A stretch of 64,000 bases of DNA from Dipylidium caninum. Lineage: Eukaryota; Platyhelminthes; Cestoda; Cyclophyllidea; Dipylidiidae. The notes beneath the pieces are model-generated. The model was given only the letters and a program-made list of their open reading frames with translations. It made no database searches and was not told the origin of the DNA. The position numbers and the translations under genes are program-made. Shown here piece by piece: positions 1 through 12,525 of this stretch. Position 1 is the stretch's first letter, and each line of letters opens with the position of its first letter. The DNA is taken from assembly GCA_017562135.1 (NCBI GenBank), contig QEYB01001543.1, positions 1 through 64,000 of the forward strand, written 5' to 3'.

Positions 1-3000
1 CAGCCTTATTATATCCGCTGATTTCTTTTAATCTACGCAAAAACATAAACAAAATTGGCAACTGATCAAGGAGATTAAACTATCTAGAATGCGCCCGACA
101 AGAAGGGCAGATGGAGGTGATAAGAATGGAGAGAAACAAGTTGAGTGTTTGTCTTGCCATGATTCCAGAGATAAATCAGAGAACATTACAAGAAATTGTA
201 GTATTCTTACCATTTGACACTTTTGACAATATAATTATATTTACAACATCAATTGCAAATAAAGAGCCACTCACTTGTACTCTGAAATATTTTACAACGT
301 AAAAACTTTCTTGAACAGTAGCCCAAAGGATAAGGGAACAAAATGGACCTATAAAAAGTGAAGCGAAAAAGTTAAAAATTCCCTACCTTGCATTTTCAAT
401 AAAGGAAAAAAAGATTGAGCGAAAAGTTCAGAAACGAAAACTAACAAGGAATAATTCACCTGATTTTATGTGTATCGAGATACTTTGGCTCAAGGCATGT
501 CCAAAGTCTCTTTCACAGACTTGAACGATCTGCCGCAGCCAAACGACGTCGAGACGTCATTTCTTTTGGTATGTTTTTTGCTACAAAATCTGCAAAGATG
601 AGGTTCTTCAAGTCATGCACCACAAATGTTCATAGAGGTTTTCAAAAAGGGATGCCACCAAACTCTTGAAATCAGCAGATTCGAGTTAACTCTGAAACGC
701 GAACTTGTAGAATGTACGTCCCAGTAAATAGAATGTGAGTGATGATGCCGCCTCAGCAGACGAGATAGACCGAAAAACCATCACAAATATCGAGCCGGAG
801 CGGAGGAGTTTCGGAGCTGACTTCTTAAGGCTTACGCAAAACATCTTTCGCCATTGGTAATACGGGGCAGTTCGCTCTAACAAGTTACCCGATTGTAGAA
901 GGGATACTAATGCAATGAATCGTTGACATTTTTTCATGTACGCTTAGACAGATGAATCCTCGATGCTGACCTCCCACGGAGTGTTCTTAAGATAACTGTT
1001 TTATATGAAAAATTTCCTTACGCAGACTGAATCTGGCCTCCGAATGAACTTTCGATATAATCTTCAGGATTTGTTTGAAAAGATTTCCGGCTTTGACTCT
1101 TACAAATTGCTAGATTGCTCGGTTCCGGCAAAAAGACTTTTGCAAAGAAAGATTCTTCGCCTCAGGCTTAAGAATACCAAAAGCGGTGAATATTTAGAGA
1201 GCGAGAATAAGGCAGTTACTAGCCCCATTCTTGGAATACATGCAAGGGATTGAGAGGAACGGGATAAATCGTGATATATTTGATTTCATTTTTTAAGTTA
1301 CGCACTAAAGGTTACCATTAAATTTACTTTGCCGCTATAAAGTTTTGCTGAGTTAAAGATGAAAATTTTGTGCCAGAAAGACTGTTTTTATCTGATAAAA
1401 TACAGTTGACACCGAATAATTTTGTGGCAAATAAGAACGGCAATTATAAAGAACACCACCCACAGCAATCTTCATTTAAAAAAATTTTTCCTGTGTGTTT
1501 CTACATAAAACATGACAAATGCACGGGCAATGAAAAAGATTTGCGAATTTGGAACTCGGTTGTGGTCCCCCCGGGGTGAAAAGCTGTTTGAATTGGTTTA
1601 CCAAGGTCAGCATTTAGAACTAAATGCATTTAAAACTTCGCCTTAACGGTTACTAAGGTAAAAACAATACAGGCGTCTTCAACCTATACGATACGTTTTT
1701 TGGAATAGTTTTGCGTAATTCATATTATCTTTTCAAAATCCAATTGCAATTTTTACTTTTGTTTCAGTTTTCACTAATATACTCTTACGATAATTTCTAG
1801 TACGACGCGTAGTTTTGAGGTTGACTGGACTAACCATGCCAGAATGTCTTCTTCAGAACCATCAAATAACCATGCATTGTACGCCGCTTTCCTATAGGGA
1901 ATTTTAACCCGGTTTTCCGTCTGTCTATCAGTTTTGTTCGTATCTTTTGTATGCGTTCCTGGACCTTTGTTTTTACGCTGAAGTTAACTTTAGTCTTTTC
2001 TAATAGCCGTATCGCCGACTGGCTGCAGCACATTCGACGGTTACGATAACCAGTCTAAGCGGACACACAAATACCCTAAAAATTAAAATCTTATCACATA
2101 TACGGGTCCTTGTTCATTCGGTTACTCGAAATTTTCCTCATTCCCGAATTTATTGACCCGGCACGGCTATCTCCGATCGGTAAAGGGGGTGATGGTTTTC
2201 CTAAGGTCTTTTGTCGATTCTATCCTTTTTTCCTTTCCTTTCCGTTAGGCGCATTTTCTGTTGAAGCTCTTAGTTTTTGTTCATGAGAAGTTTTTGGATA
2301 CCCATCGACCTCGAAGTCTTGATTCCGTTTCCTTTACTAAATTCGTTGAACTTAAATCTCTCAATCCGAATTATCAACGTGCAACATCATTTCTACTAAT
2401 TCTTCAACCACTAATATTCGGACTACTGGTCGGTCGCTATCAAATTTTAGATATAATTTTTATAACATCTAATTGTGTTTGCCATTCCTTTTTCTCTTCT
2501 TCATTTAGCTATTAACCAAATTCAGTTATTTTTTTTCACTCATTTAGTAATTACCTTTTCGAAGTCATTTCGCAAAATGGCTGCTATACCCTAGTTTTTT
2601 CTTGTGTTATAATAGTAAATTTCCCTTAAATCGTTTGATTTAACGACTTTTCACTTTGGTTGGATATAGTTCCAAACCCTCAATTGTATCTTATCTGCAA
2701 TCCTTAACATATTTTAAAACTAAGATATTGACTAAATCAAAGTGTCCTTAACATTATTTTGAACCTTACTAATCTAAAACTTCTGCCTCACGTGTATCGC
2801 TGTACTCTTATTTCCTAAGTAAATATTCATATTCACCGCAAAGGGGCAAGTCCATATCACCTAGGGCACGGTGTAGTCAGAGGTGGAAGGGAATCGAGGA
2901 ATACGCCTTATTTTGTTAATTCAATCGGATTTTAGCGATCAGAATGTCAAAGGTGCAAGTTGTGTAGTTCTACGTAGACGCCGCGGCCTTGAAACCGATT

Positions 3001-5000
3001 ATGCCATATCATTCCTCCCCCTTTGTTTACAAAATGCCCCCATTCCCCAATGTTCCATCCCGTTGAATATGAGTCCAAAAATAGTAATACATGCTGACCC
3101 TATATTAAGAGAAGTGCCAGACGTGAAACCGTCTGTCTTGTTTACCGTGCGCTTTACTGAAATAGTAGTGTTTTTGATAAGAAGAAACAAAAAAAATTAA
3201 ATGTCCTCCTCAGACTCTGAAGGACTTTGCCTGTGGGACCAGTTTAATTGTCTATTTTCTTCACCCCACTATTCAATTAATTTGGGCCAACGAACTTCAA
3301 GCAAACTAAAGGTGTCAGTCCTAATTCGACGGTAAAGACGACAAATTCAATTATGACAGTTGTCTAATGTAATGGAAACGAAGCCCCTGTGGGAACCCGG
3401 GGCTAATGCGGCAAAAAACTTCGCAGTGAGATGAGGTTACGTTTATTGCCGAATGTGTGCTACGAAAGAAATGCCAGGTACTATATTGCATTTTTCGGAC
3501 TTCGCGTATGGTTGCCTCAACATCCGAGTTGTCGATGGGTGCTGCTGATTGAATAGATTATTCATCAATGAAGAATAGAGATATACATACCTATAAAGCT
3601 TACTTCATTGAGGAAGACGTAAATCAACAGAACTGTGAAATAAAGGAAGAAGTTGAGACTTCAACCTTCTTTTAAATAAATGGATGAGTTGAATTTGATA
3701 ATTCATAGATTAATGGATGCCAGGCAAGATTGACAGGGTATCGAGTGAAAATGGCTATGCAATGAAGGTGTTTCCATGAACTTAAGAAACGCACATTAAG
3801 AAAGATTATTTAACGGAGAAGAGATTAAACGCTGAGAAAGTTCACAAATGGAATGCAATGAAGGGATGGAGAATGGGACAGGCTTGAGCGAGAAGCAAAA
3901 GTCCACTACGATATAGTTAAAGCAATGAGTCGACGCAAACAACAACCGAGTCAAAGAATTAGTAATATTAAGTAATAATTTAATTACTTGGATTAGGTAT
4001 ATCAGAATAAGAACGACGGCGAAGAAATATCGTGGCTCAAATAGAAATCACGGCAGTCGGAGGCATGAGTGGCAGAGGCGAAAAGTGATAAAAAAAAAAA
4101 CAAAACAAATGACGTAGAGAAGGAAAGACTGGGGAAGGTTAAGAATGAATAAAAGGGGGAAATAAATAAATAAACAAAGAGAGAAACGTTAATTTGTACA
4201 ATGTTATAAAGGTAAACAAATCGAGGAATGTATCTCAGAGAATGGGATCAAACCACAAACTGAGTACGTGGTAAAACGGAAGGAAAATTGTATGAAACGA
4301 ACAAGTAATTTACCAGAAAATGATGAGGTTGAATGGACGGATGAAGTAATAACACGATTTTACCAGTGAAACACTAAACGAATCAGAAGCGTCATTAAAG
4401 GAATGTTTATCAATAGGAGTTAAGTCAAGTGACCTCACACACTCACACAGATTAATGGATCCTGGGTTGGAGGATCTGTAAAATAATGAGGTAAAGCCAA
4501 AGCAAAATTGAAAGCAAAATTTAAATGCTTCAATGGGTTAACAAAGGGAATAATTGCTGAAAAAGCAAAGGCACCAGAGAAAGCGGCGTATCGAAGGGCA
4601 GAAACTGAATCACCAGTGATTGCAAATATGTTTGAGAGAAAAAACAAAGGAAAGAAACAATGACGCAAAAAAAACTGGTCAAAGAATGTAGGTTTGAAGC
4701 GCTGAAGTAGCTGAAAAAAACCGAAAAAAAGGCAGTTGAAAATTACGTGAAAACGCAGACAAAACGGTGCCCGAGTAACCTGATCGAAAAGTAAGCAAGT
4801 TTTGGTAAAGTTGCACCTAGGTAATGAATTGGAAAGGAAAACAGGATAGAATCCCCTTTCAAGTGTGCGGCCGTTGAGGAAGAAAAATACACTTCTTGGA
4901 CTCTTCACCTACATTTGTAGAAATTAAAGGAGAAATTTGTTCCTAATCTGCGAGTGTCTCCTCAGCGTATTTTCCTTCTCACACATGGCGCAGAATTCTA
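1..5000. other. Gene-poor left flank, nothing recognised
   Basis: I read both strands and found no exon chain, RNA gene or mobile-element protein I can support. Open frames here are short and lack flanking splice sites. Roughly 3,560-4,430 is strongly purine-rich on the plus strand (many GAA/AGG runs), and the 157-codon minus-strand frame at 4,435-4,908 is phenylalanine-rich, low-complexity antisense of that purine composition. It could be decayed repeat DNA or the flank of a gene outside the window. Confidence 0.5.
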
Positions 5001-5014
5001 GCACCAGGACCATT

Positions 5015-5345
5015 GCTGCTGGCTGGCAATTCTAGTCGCGCTAATTGTCGCTGCTCCTCGGTCTTCAAATCTTTGGGCGGGTCTTTTCGTATTTCTGCTA
5101 GGGCCAATTTTTAACCGTCCTGGCAGGATTCCAGGCTTCGAACAAGACTTCTCAGTCAGCAAGTTCTCCATTCCTACCACTGCAGTAAGCCCACCCCTTC
5201 GCCAATTCTCTCTACCCCCATCACAGGATATAACCTGTCAAAGGTCGCGTGTAGCTCTACCCAGAAGGGTACGTATACAACATCCGTCTCCAACCTACGA
5301 ACCCCGGCACAACCACCAAACGCCAGTGTAACAGACCACACCTGA
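5015..5345 (+). pseudogene. Broken copy of two-TM membrane protein gene (copy 1)
   Basis: The plus strand matches the coding strand of the intact gene at 38,796-39,197 from its second transmembrane segment to the stop codon and about 40 bases beyond. The N-terminal half with TM1 is absent. Many small insertions, for example around 5,055-5,110, destroy the frame. The related copy at 10,375-10,755 shares 3' variants with it that the intact gene lacks, so these two copies look like sisters. Confidence 0.75.
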
Positions 5346-6326
5346 GATGCAGTTAACTTGTAAAAAACAAAGCAATAAAGCTGTTAATACCCACCACAGC
5401 AACTGTGACACTCTCTACTTGGAAGCTGCAATGCTATTACGCCTTTGTTTATAACGGAGACAGCAGTGAGCTTCAGAAATAGGAATACAAGTTGTATTTC
5501 AGCAGTCTTAAGAGCAAGCAATTTGCACGCGAACCATAAAAAACCGGGCGAACGGACTAGAAAAAAAAAATATATAAACGGATAATAAGAATTTTTACGT
5601 TCGCACTGCGAATTTTGGACGGTGACAAGATGCACACCAGAATGTTGCAACTCGAGTTTTACCTATAGAGCGCCTCACACTAATTTGTACAAAGCTCGGA
5701 TTTGGCAACTATCACCACTGGAAAGAAGTGGGGCCGTGTAAGACAGAGATCTGGGTATGAAGAAGCGGCACGTTGACGCGACGCGAATTATCCTCTCATC
5801 GTGATATGAGCAACCGGGGGCAAGCATTAGGGTCAAGTAAAAATAAACATATCTCGAACGCTACTGCCCTCCTCCACTGGCCACCTTCAAACGCGCCTGC
5901 TATTGGCTGTCAGCATACAAACGATTTAAGCTTGCCTGTGATCCGTCGGGACCTTTTTCTGTTGGGTGGTGCCCCAGATTGCAGCCACCTTCGGGAAGTC
6001 AATAATTTCGACCGACGACAATATTACATTTTAACCAAAAGAGATTTTAGCTGCTCTAAATGCCTTCGATCGTCTACTCCCACGCTTACTTTTCAATAAA
6101 CCGTCGATTGCCATCGATTAGAGAAAGGCTATTCAACTGACAAATAATATAAGAGAGTTCTTGAGGAGTTATTTATAAGGGGAACACATTGATTGTCGTA
6201 AAAAATTCTTCGAAAAAAAACAAAATATTTTGCTAATAACACAAACCAGTATAAACTTAAATTAGTATTAATTCAAATTATAAATTCATCTAAGTTTTCC
6301 TCCTAATTCTCTTTTTTGCAAAGTAA

Positions 6327-6348
6327 TTTTTTTTTTTTTTTTTTTTTT
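6327..6348. repeat. Poly-T tract
   Basis: A run of 22 T residues is present in the left inverted-repeat arm and absent at the matching place in the right arm. It may be slippage, a retrotransposed poly-A seen on the minus strand, or a consensus error. Confidence 0.7.
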
Positions 6349-7410
6349 CTCCTGAAAAAGAGATGGTGGTGGATGCCGTTGCTCGGGGGGTAGTCCATCT
6401 ACAATGCCCGAGGGTATGCTCACCCCCACACGAGGGATGCTCTTTCATTGCAAACTGCTGATAAACCACGAGTGAAACAACAAGGCAACTAGATACGAGC
6501 TCTCTCAATCAAGAGTAGTTTAACTCGCTCCAAACAACAAATCACACCACTAAGACACCAATTTACTTTGTTCGATTCTCTAACACACTTAGATAGGGTT
6601 TGCCCTGCATCTACTCGCCCCAACCTCCGTTGACCCCCAGCAACTTGAAAAGCCCCACCATCCCAAACCTCACCTTTTCTTAAGTATCTCGTCTACAGAC
6701 TATCGTCAGTTGGGTTTCGGGGGCAACCACACGCATTATTGCCTTGCTCGAGGGCGACTCTACACTTCGTCCATCACAACGGGGCCTCCTTCAACAATTA
6801 CAACAAAATGCTATCATCTTTAGGCTGTTAGGGACTCAATCACCCATTCAAGCTTGATGCGTGAACGCTTAACCTCCTCTCACTCATCGCATGTACCAAG
6901 TTGGAAGGCAGAAGATGACTCTGACAGTTGGGCTTTTAGTCGGCACTGAGTTGGGTGCCCCACAAACTCGTAATCTCCGTGAGACGAAGCCTCTCCACAC
7001 ACATCCCAGTCATTCCAGCCTTTTCCCCTGCACAACAACCACTTTTCCACAGTCTGCGATAACAACACCGCGCCACACTCACCAACCCCGTTCAAAGGTG
7101 TCCTTCAACCCCCACCCTCTATTCGCCAATAATGACGACGAGACCCAGTCGAAAAGTCCTCAAAGTGTACTATCACAGACTGCATACACAGGCGCAGTTG
7201 AGGAAAGAATATAAGACGAAAGTACGAAATCACCATGCGCTGTCGGCAACAGTTTAGTTCGGAAAACTCTACAAGGGGAAAACAGTCCCATGTGAAACTG
7301 ACGGCATTTTCACGGCTGTCGCCCCCAAACACAACATCCAACCAGCACACTCATCAAAATGCCCCACATAAACACGTTCACATACACACACACTTACACA
7401 CAAACAGTGG

Positions 7411-7412
<2 letters not shown>

Positions 7413-7442
<30 letters not shown>
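7413..7442. repeat. (GA)n microsatellite, left arm
   Basis: About 14 GA units lie just beyond the stop codon of the broken serpin. The same tract, as (TC)n, sits at the equivalent place in the right arm at 37,036-37,062. Confidence 0.9.
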
Positions 7443-7445
<3 letters not shown>

Positions 7446-7472
7446 AAAGAAAGAGTCCTGACTTGCACCAGA

Positions 7473-8910
7473 CTACTTTGCCTTTGGTTCAACAACGTGA
7501 CCCATAAAACACGGGAATGCCCGTCGACGAGAATAAAAAAAGAAATACAAAAAGGGATGATCACAAAGAATTCTTCAGGACGCATCGGCATACTGCGACA
7601 CATCATGACCACTCCCGTGGCGGCAGCGGCCTCAGCACCCTCTTCATCCACCTAAAACATAAAGGCGCCCTCACAATCACTTCATTTGTCAGCGGCGACA
7701 ACGCTCCTCTCCCACCGGCGGGAGGCGCCACTGCAAAACGCGATCACACCGCCGCCTCACCTCAATCACAGCCTGGTGGTGGGACACCAGACACTATCAG
7801 CGACCTATCACCCGTTATTCCCGAGAAGTCCGCATGCTTACAGTCGAAATATCGACTTCACACCCATCTTCTCCAGAGGCGCCCTCAATTCGACGCTGCC
7901 ACCGTCCAGGCTGAATTTGGGCATTCGCAAAAATCACCTCCGTCTCAAAGTACTGGTCCGAAGTTTAGTAGCTCCTTAAAACTCTCCGTCTTCTCGCTCA
8001 ATGTCCGCACCAGAGCCCCAATGCCGTTCTTCTTTCTCCGGCAGAACTATCAGCATTTCGTGGCTGCACACAGAGCAACAGAAGGAGCAGGAGCAGGAGC
8101 AGGAGGAGGAGGCGGAGGCAGAGGCGGCGGAGTAGCACCAGCAGCAACGGCAAACAGCAGCAGCGCGAGGAAGGGCACGAGGCAAATGAATGTTCAACAT
8201 CAATGGGCCGTCAACTGATACGAGTCTCATTACATGCTCATGCGACTTGCCATTCAAAGGGTAATCTTCAGGGCTCGCACCTCAAGGTCCACAAAGTCGC
8301 GCCAACGGATAACGTCCCTTCCGCTCCATCATGCTCATTTTCATTAGCCCCCTTCGAGAGCGTGTGGAAAACGCCCTCTTCATTCGTAAGAGCCTTGTCG
8401 AACTTGGCCTTCCAACTACCCTTGAAGTAAATGGCATTGACGAGCACCAGACGCGTCAGTGGTTGAGATTGAGCCCTCACCCAGGAGTTTTCCCTATTTT
8501 CGCCATCGTCTTCTCCGATATCCACTCGTTGATGGCAGCCCGTGCCGCCTCGGGCTCCTTCTCAAAGTTCAACTGGATTGCCAACTTGACCAAACACAAT
8601 ACCACATCCTACCTCTTGTAACACAGCTCCAAAATTCTCCGTCACCATCGTCAAGTACGTCTTTAGGATGTGAGTGCCCATCTGCACGAACACTCCATTG
8701 CTCTGCACCAGACTTTTCTTGCTGTCCGCCCTTCGAGACAGCCCTGCAACTCCTCTCCCACCCACTTGCACACCTGGCCCAGCGTCCCCATCCTGCTCAA
8801 TATGCAGGGCGGCCACCAACTCCTTCCACGACGCCGATTCTGACCCCCCCAACACTAGCGACAGCGCTGAGTACACACTCAGTGGCGACACAAAGAAGTT
8901 CATCTTTCTC
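7473..8910 (-). pseudogene. Serpin, frame-broken copy
   Basis: The minus strand aligns base by base with the intact serpin at 35,589-37,004, with the same four exon blocks, the same GC-type donor and the same stop codon. The frame is broken repeatedly by small indels: compensating shifts in the first large exon around 8,740-8,780, an extra A just before the first Met codon near 8,905, and extra T/A bases in the last exon near 7,515-7,550. The reactive-loop coding region is still recognisable. If the sequence is correct this is a young pseudogene; because the changes are mostly one-base insertions, some may be consensus errors. I infer it makes no full-length inhibitor as written. Confidence 0.75.
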
Positions 8911-10374
8911 CTACAATACAATAACACCACCAAACAACAACATGTGAAAAGACTGGCCTTCCACAACTCGATGACCACTCGAGGCATCCTTCGACATTGC
9001 CAACCGCCCTCAACATGGATCCACAACAACAACAATTGTCAGCTCGGTCCCTCACAAACTGCATCCCATCTCTTACTTATTAAACGCATATTCGACAACA
9101 CCATGAACACTAGATAATTCAGCTGCAAAACGCACCCGCACATCCAACATGCTTGTACAAGGCCTGTGCAAACGGGATGAAACTTTCGCTGGCTAAAGAC
9201 AGTCATTAATAATTAAAAACAAAACACATACCTAACATCTTGCTACACGATGCACTTCCTCGTACAGCGTACAATGGACTAAAGCTACTTCGTGCTCCGC
9301 AACAGTGAATTAAATACTGCTGCCTCGGTTAAACAAAGAAGGTCAAGGCAGTGCAATTGCGGTTGCTTCAAACAAGTCTGCGAGATCTTCTCACTCCCCT
9401 CACAGACTACTGTGTGTAATCTAACTACGACAATCAATCTCTGCATTCTCACCGCGACCTATCTGGAACCAAGCCTATTACACACATCTTAGCTATTCAG
9501 TCAGATGCTTCTGGGCTTGAAAATAAACACTCCAACTTTTGTACATTGTTTTTCACGCTCCCTGGTTGGGAGCAACACTTTGCCCAACTGCTCGTTCATT
9601 TATTCCATTTGCGCCCTCCTTCGGGGAACGATATGCACAGGCAAGTCGGGGAGGCTATTGAACACCGAAGCGCGAAGATTTTCTACAGGAAGTATGCACA
9701 CGGTAACCGCTGGAGCAGTACACCATATCTAGCCCACCTCTGCCCGCCGCGTTGCAGTCGGCCAAGTTTTACCTCCTCCGCCTACCCTCCATGCATCTTC
9801 GCCCCCACTAAACACTTTGTCATAAAAACATGGATGTTCTCGAAGGATGGAAAGCAAAAACAATGTCGTTCGATTACAGCGCACATCGAGATCCCACACA
9901 AAACAGTTTACGGTGGCGATAACGCAGACAAACGCTTAAATACTTCAATCCATCATCTGCGAGCCAATACATACGTCACCCCCCACTACGCATAAGCCTG
10001 ACTGTCAACCTCATGTACTCGCAGATCCAATTCTTCAGCACACCTCCTAAGTACACTCCATCTGACCTGCCTCCGTATCGAGGGCGAGGCAGTCCCCCCA
10101 AATTCCACGAATCTCGTGTCGAATACGTCTACGCGTGCGGGCCTAGGCAGACAGCAAAATTGCAATTACATGTACTACAGTAGGACACCCAGTTATATGT
10201 GACAAACAGATAGTTAAATTAGACATCTAAACACTTATTCTGCCGAAAATGAACAGACTATCCGACATCGAATTGACAGGCGACTTGATTAGTGGAATTA
10301 GTACCTGACCCCTCAACCTACTCAATTTGAAACTCATTACATAAATAAAATACTTTGCAAAACCTGAGGCCGGT

Positions 10375-10755
10375 ATTCACGTCCCACGCTAGTTACAGCT
10401 CGCGAACGCGAAGACGTCTTGTTGGCTGGCATTCTCGTCACGATTGTAGCTGCCTGCCTTCATCTTTGGTCTTTTCGTTTTCTGCTACCTTAACCGTCCT
10501 GGCAGGATTCCAGGCTTTCGAAACAAGACTTCTCAGTCAGCAAGTTCTCCATTCCTACCACTGCAAATGCCCAACCCCTTCGCCAATTTCCTCTACCCCA
10601 TCACAGGATATAACCTGTCAAGTCGCGTGTACCAGGGTACATACACATCCGTCTCCAACCTACGAACCCCGGCTCAACCACAAACGCCAGTGTAACAGAC
10701 CACACCTGAGATGCAGTGGCAGTAAAGCTTCCTGAGACACTCTCTACTTTGAAGC
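10375..10755 (+). pseudogene. Broken copy of two-TM membrane protein gene (copy 2)
   Basis: This matches the intact gene at 38,796-39,197 from the end of TM1 (Ala-Arg-Glu-Arg-Glu-Asp region) through the stop codon and ~60 bases of 3' flank. An extra base in the second TM segment shifts the frame. It is in direct orientation to the copy at 5,015-5,345, so the left inverted-repeat arm is bounded on both sides by same-strand fragments of this gene. Its antisense strand is read as the last ~50 codons of TRMU. Confidence 0.75.
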
Positions 10756-12388
10756 TGCAAATGTTTACAAAACATGTGGTTAATTCTGCAGTTTCGAAAT
10801 CTGGCAGACTCCAATCTCGATAGGGTTCCCTCCTTCCCTCATCAAACAGACTTTTTGCCGAAGTTACAACAGCTCCTCCCAAGCAAATGTTGGCTTTGTA
10901 GAAGGCTGCGTACTGGCCGGGAGCTATGCACCGTATAGGTTGCTGAAGATGTATAGACAAACTTGAACGTGGGTTTTCCAAAGCTATTATGCCACAGGGG
11001 ATCGCTCGCCACTTGTTCTGCCACTGAAACTCATACTTGCATGAAGGAAAAGGCGGACTTTCTCCGGAAATCCATAAGGGTGGTTCAGTGTAGCATCTCT
11101 GTATATAAAGCGAAGGATGACAAGCCCCTTTGACCTAAATGTCAATCCTTTCAAAATAAAAATGCCATAACGGGTTAGGTTTAATAATGCTAGAAATAAA
11201 ACTTACGATAAAAATCTCTTGATTTCGCGAGTCTAATTTTGCTACATAAAACGGATCTTTTCCCCACGTAACGGCGGGAATCTTTTGGCCCACTGTAAAG
11301 TGATGGACACCTTCATAATATGATGATTATTTGAAGTCACGGCGGTTACCTGAGTGTTCACCGAATACCTTTCCAGATTCCAAATCTATGAACAGACCGC
11401 TACGCGGCTCTACATACTACATAAAATAAAAACATTTAACAGTAACTCACATTATCGATGAACTTGGAAAAATTTCGTTTTCCGATAAAGCATATTCCCA
11501 TACTCTAAAATAAACAGCGTAAAAGAGCAATCTCAGCTGTTAATTCAATGCGCGAATTATATGCTTTCTAAGCACTAATCTAATCTAATTGCAAAAAGGA
11601 AAATTGTGACCAATACTTCTTTCTTATCGGCAATTTTCTCGAGACCAACGGAAGCGGCAATGTTCTTCACGCACGACTTCATCAGATTCCCAACAGGAAA
11701 CATGCAATGTTGCAAATGTTTCCACGATATCTGAAATTAAAAATTTTATAACATCTACCAAGACAGTAGAATACCCACGTTACATAACCAAAATGTCTGA
11801 TCCTTAACAGGATCTACGGAACGCAATAGTTTAGGCCGTGAGGATTCCATGTCTCTTCTTTCAAGAAAGTTCCCATATGAATTCTGAGCATAATGACCTG
11901 TAGCAAAGGCATCAGCATATATAGAAGCGTGGCAAGCTGGTGAGAATTTAAGCGCATATTCTGCCAGCTTCTGAAACTTAACATATCGGTTGCATAATAC
12001 GTCGGGATTTGGCGTCATCCCCCGAGAATATGAATCTATGGTTTTACTATTACTTCATTTCAAGTGGTCAATAACTAACGTAAAAACGTTGTTCCAATAA
12101 TCTTTCACGAAGCTCAACTCAACAAATTCTATACCAAGCCTTCGGCAAACAAATCTGGCGTCTTCCCTATCGGCATCTATGGAACACTGAAGTGCCTCAT
12201 CTTGCTGGTCCCAGTTTGTCATGAAAACACCAACCACATCAAAACCTCAAGAGTAAAACAGAAATTAAAAAGATCCAACCCTTCTTCTTCAGAATATATG
12301 CAGAGACAGCACTGTCAACGCCTCCAGAAATTGCACACGCCACCCGTCGGATAGGTCCACTAAACCCACGCATTCCAAAGGTACTCAT
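10601..12388 (-). CDS. TRMU: Mitochondrial tRNA-specific 2-thiouridylase 1 (MnmA/TRMU family)
   Basis: The family adenylates U34 of mitochondrial tRNA-Lys/Glu/Gln and replaces the 2-oxygen with sulfur. Eight exons join in frame: 12,388-12,280, 12,245-12,080, 12,046-11,779, 11,730-11,617, 11,504-11,451, 11,416-11,350, 11,310-11,207, 11,134-10,601 (471 residues). The PP-loop ATP site SGGVDSAV is near residue 20, the first catalytic Cys is in TPNPDVLCN, and the second Cys is in SMGICFIG. The block WLCNISWKHLQHCMFPVGNL aligns without gaps to the human family. The human protein is 421 residues; this one has a tail ~75 residues past the usual end, the last ~50 coded by the antisense of a gene fragment (10,375-10,755). 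The intron at 12,047-12,079 is only 33 bases. I see no obvious presequence before the PP-loop. It is divergent from N6AMT1, 137 bases away. Confidence 0.93.
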
Positions 12389-12525
12389 TTTTGCCCAATA
12401 AAACAAGGTGAAAATCCTGGTGCCTTAACAAATTATATTTGTACATGTTTATATTCTCTTACGGAAATGTAACTTATAAATCACCTATTTGGACCTATGG
12501 TTTGAGTTCATTCATGCAGTGGTGG
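12389..12525. promoter_or_regulatory. Shared intergenic region between divergent TRMU and N6AMT1
   Basis: Only 137 bases separate the two start codons, which point away from each other, so this stretch must hold both 5' leaders and probably a bidirectional promoter. I see no clear TATA box. If N6AMT1 starts at an earlier in-frame codon (12,439 or 12,514) the gap is even smaller. Confidence 0.5.

Larger units (their letters stand above)
5015..10085 (+). repeat. Left arm of ~5 kb inverted repeat (IR1)
   Basis: This block matches the reverse complement of about 34,415-39,085 over its whole length: the end of the two-TM gene, a conserved ~320-base stretch near 5,770-6,110, the serpin locus, the GA microsatellite, and the inner edge near 10,015-10,085. 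The inner portion (about 9,000-10,085) is almost identical to the other arm. The outer portion (5,015-8,900) carries many extra single bases, so this arm is about 400 bases longer. The arms are separated by 24.3 kb holding six host genes. I see no terminal inverted repeats or transposase, so I read this as an inverted segmental duplication. Confidence 0.85.

Noticed and set aside
378..406. Partial similarity to a remembered taeniid spliced-leader sequence (CCTACCTTGCATTTT)
   Set aside because: The match covers about 15 bases with a gap, lacks the rest of the leader and has no donor or Sm-site context; it is probably chance.
4435..4908. 157-codon minus-strand open frame rich in Phe/Leu
   Set aside because: Low-complexity complement of purine-rich DNA, with no splice or domain evidence.
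7517..8218. 233-codon plus-strand open frame with Gly/Ala-rich end
   Set aside because: It is antisense to the broken serpin; its length comes from the GC-rich triplet intron and serpin exons of the minus strand.
5015..10085. Left repeat arm as a DNA transposon with long terminal inverted repeats
   Set aside because: The enclosed 24 kb holds ordinary host genes and no transposase; the arms carry host-type genes with introns.
12439..12525. N-terminal extension of N6AMT1 (29 extra codons)
   Set aside because: The extension has no resemblance to the family, would run into the divergent promoter, and an ATG at 12,526 gives the expected length.
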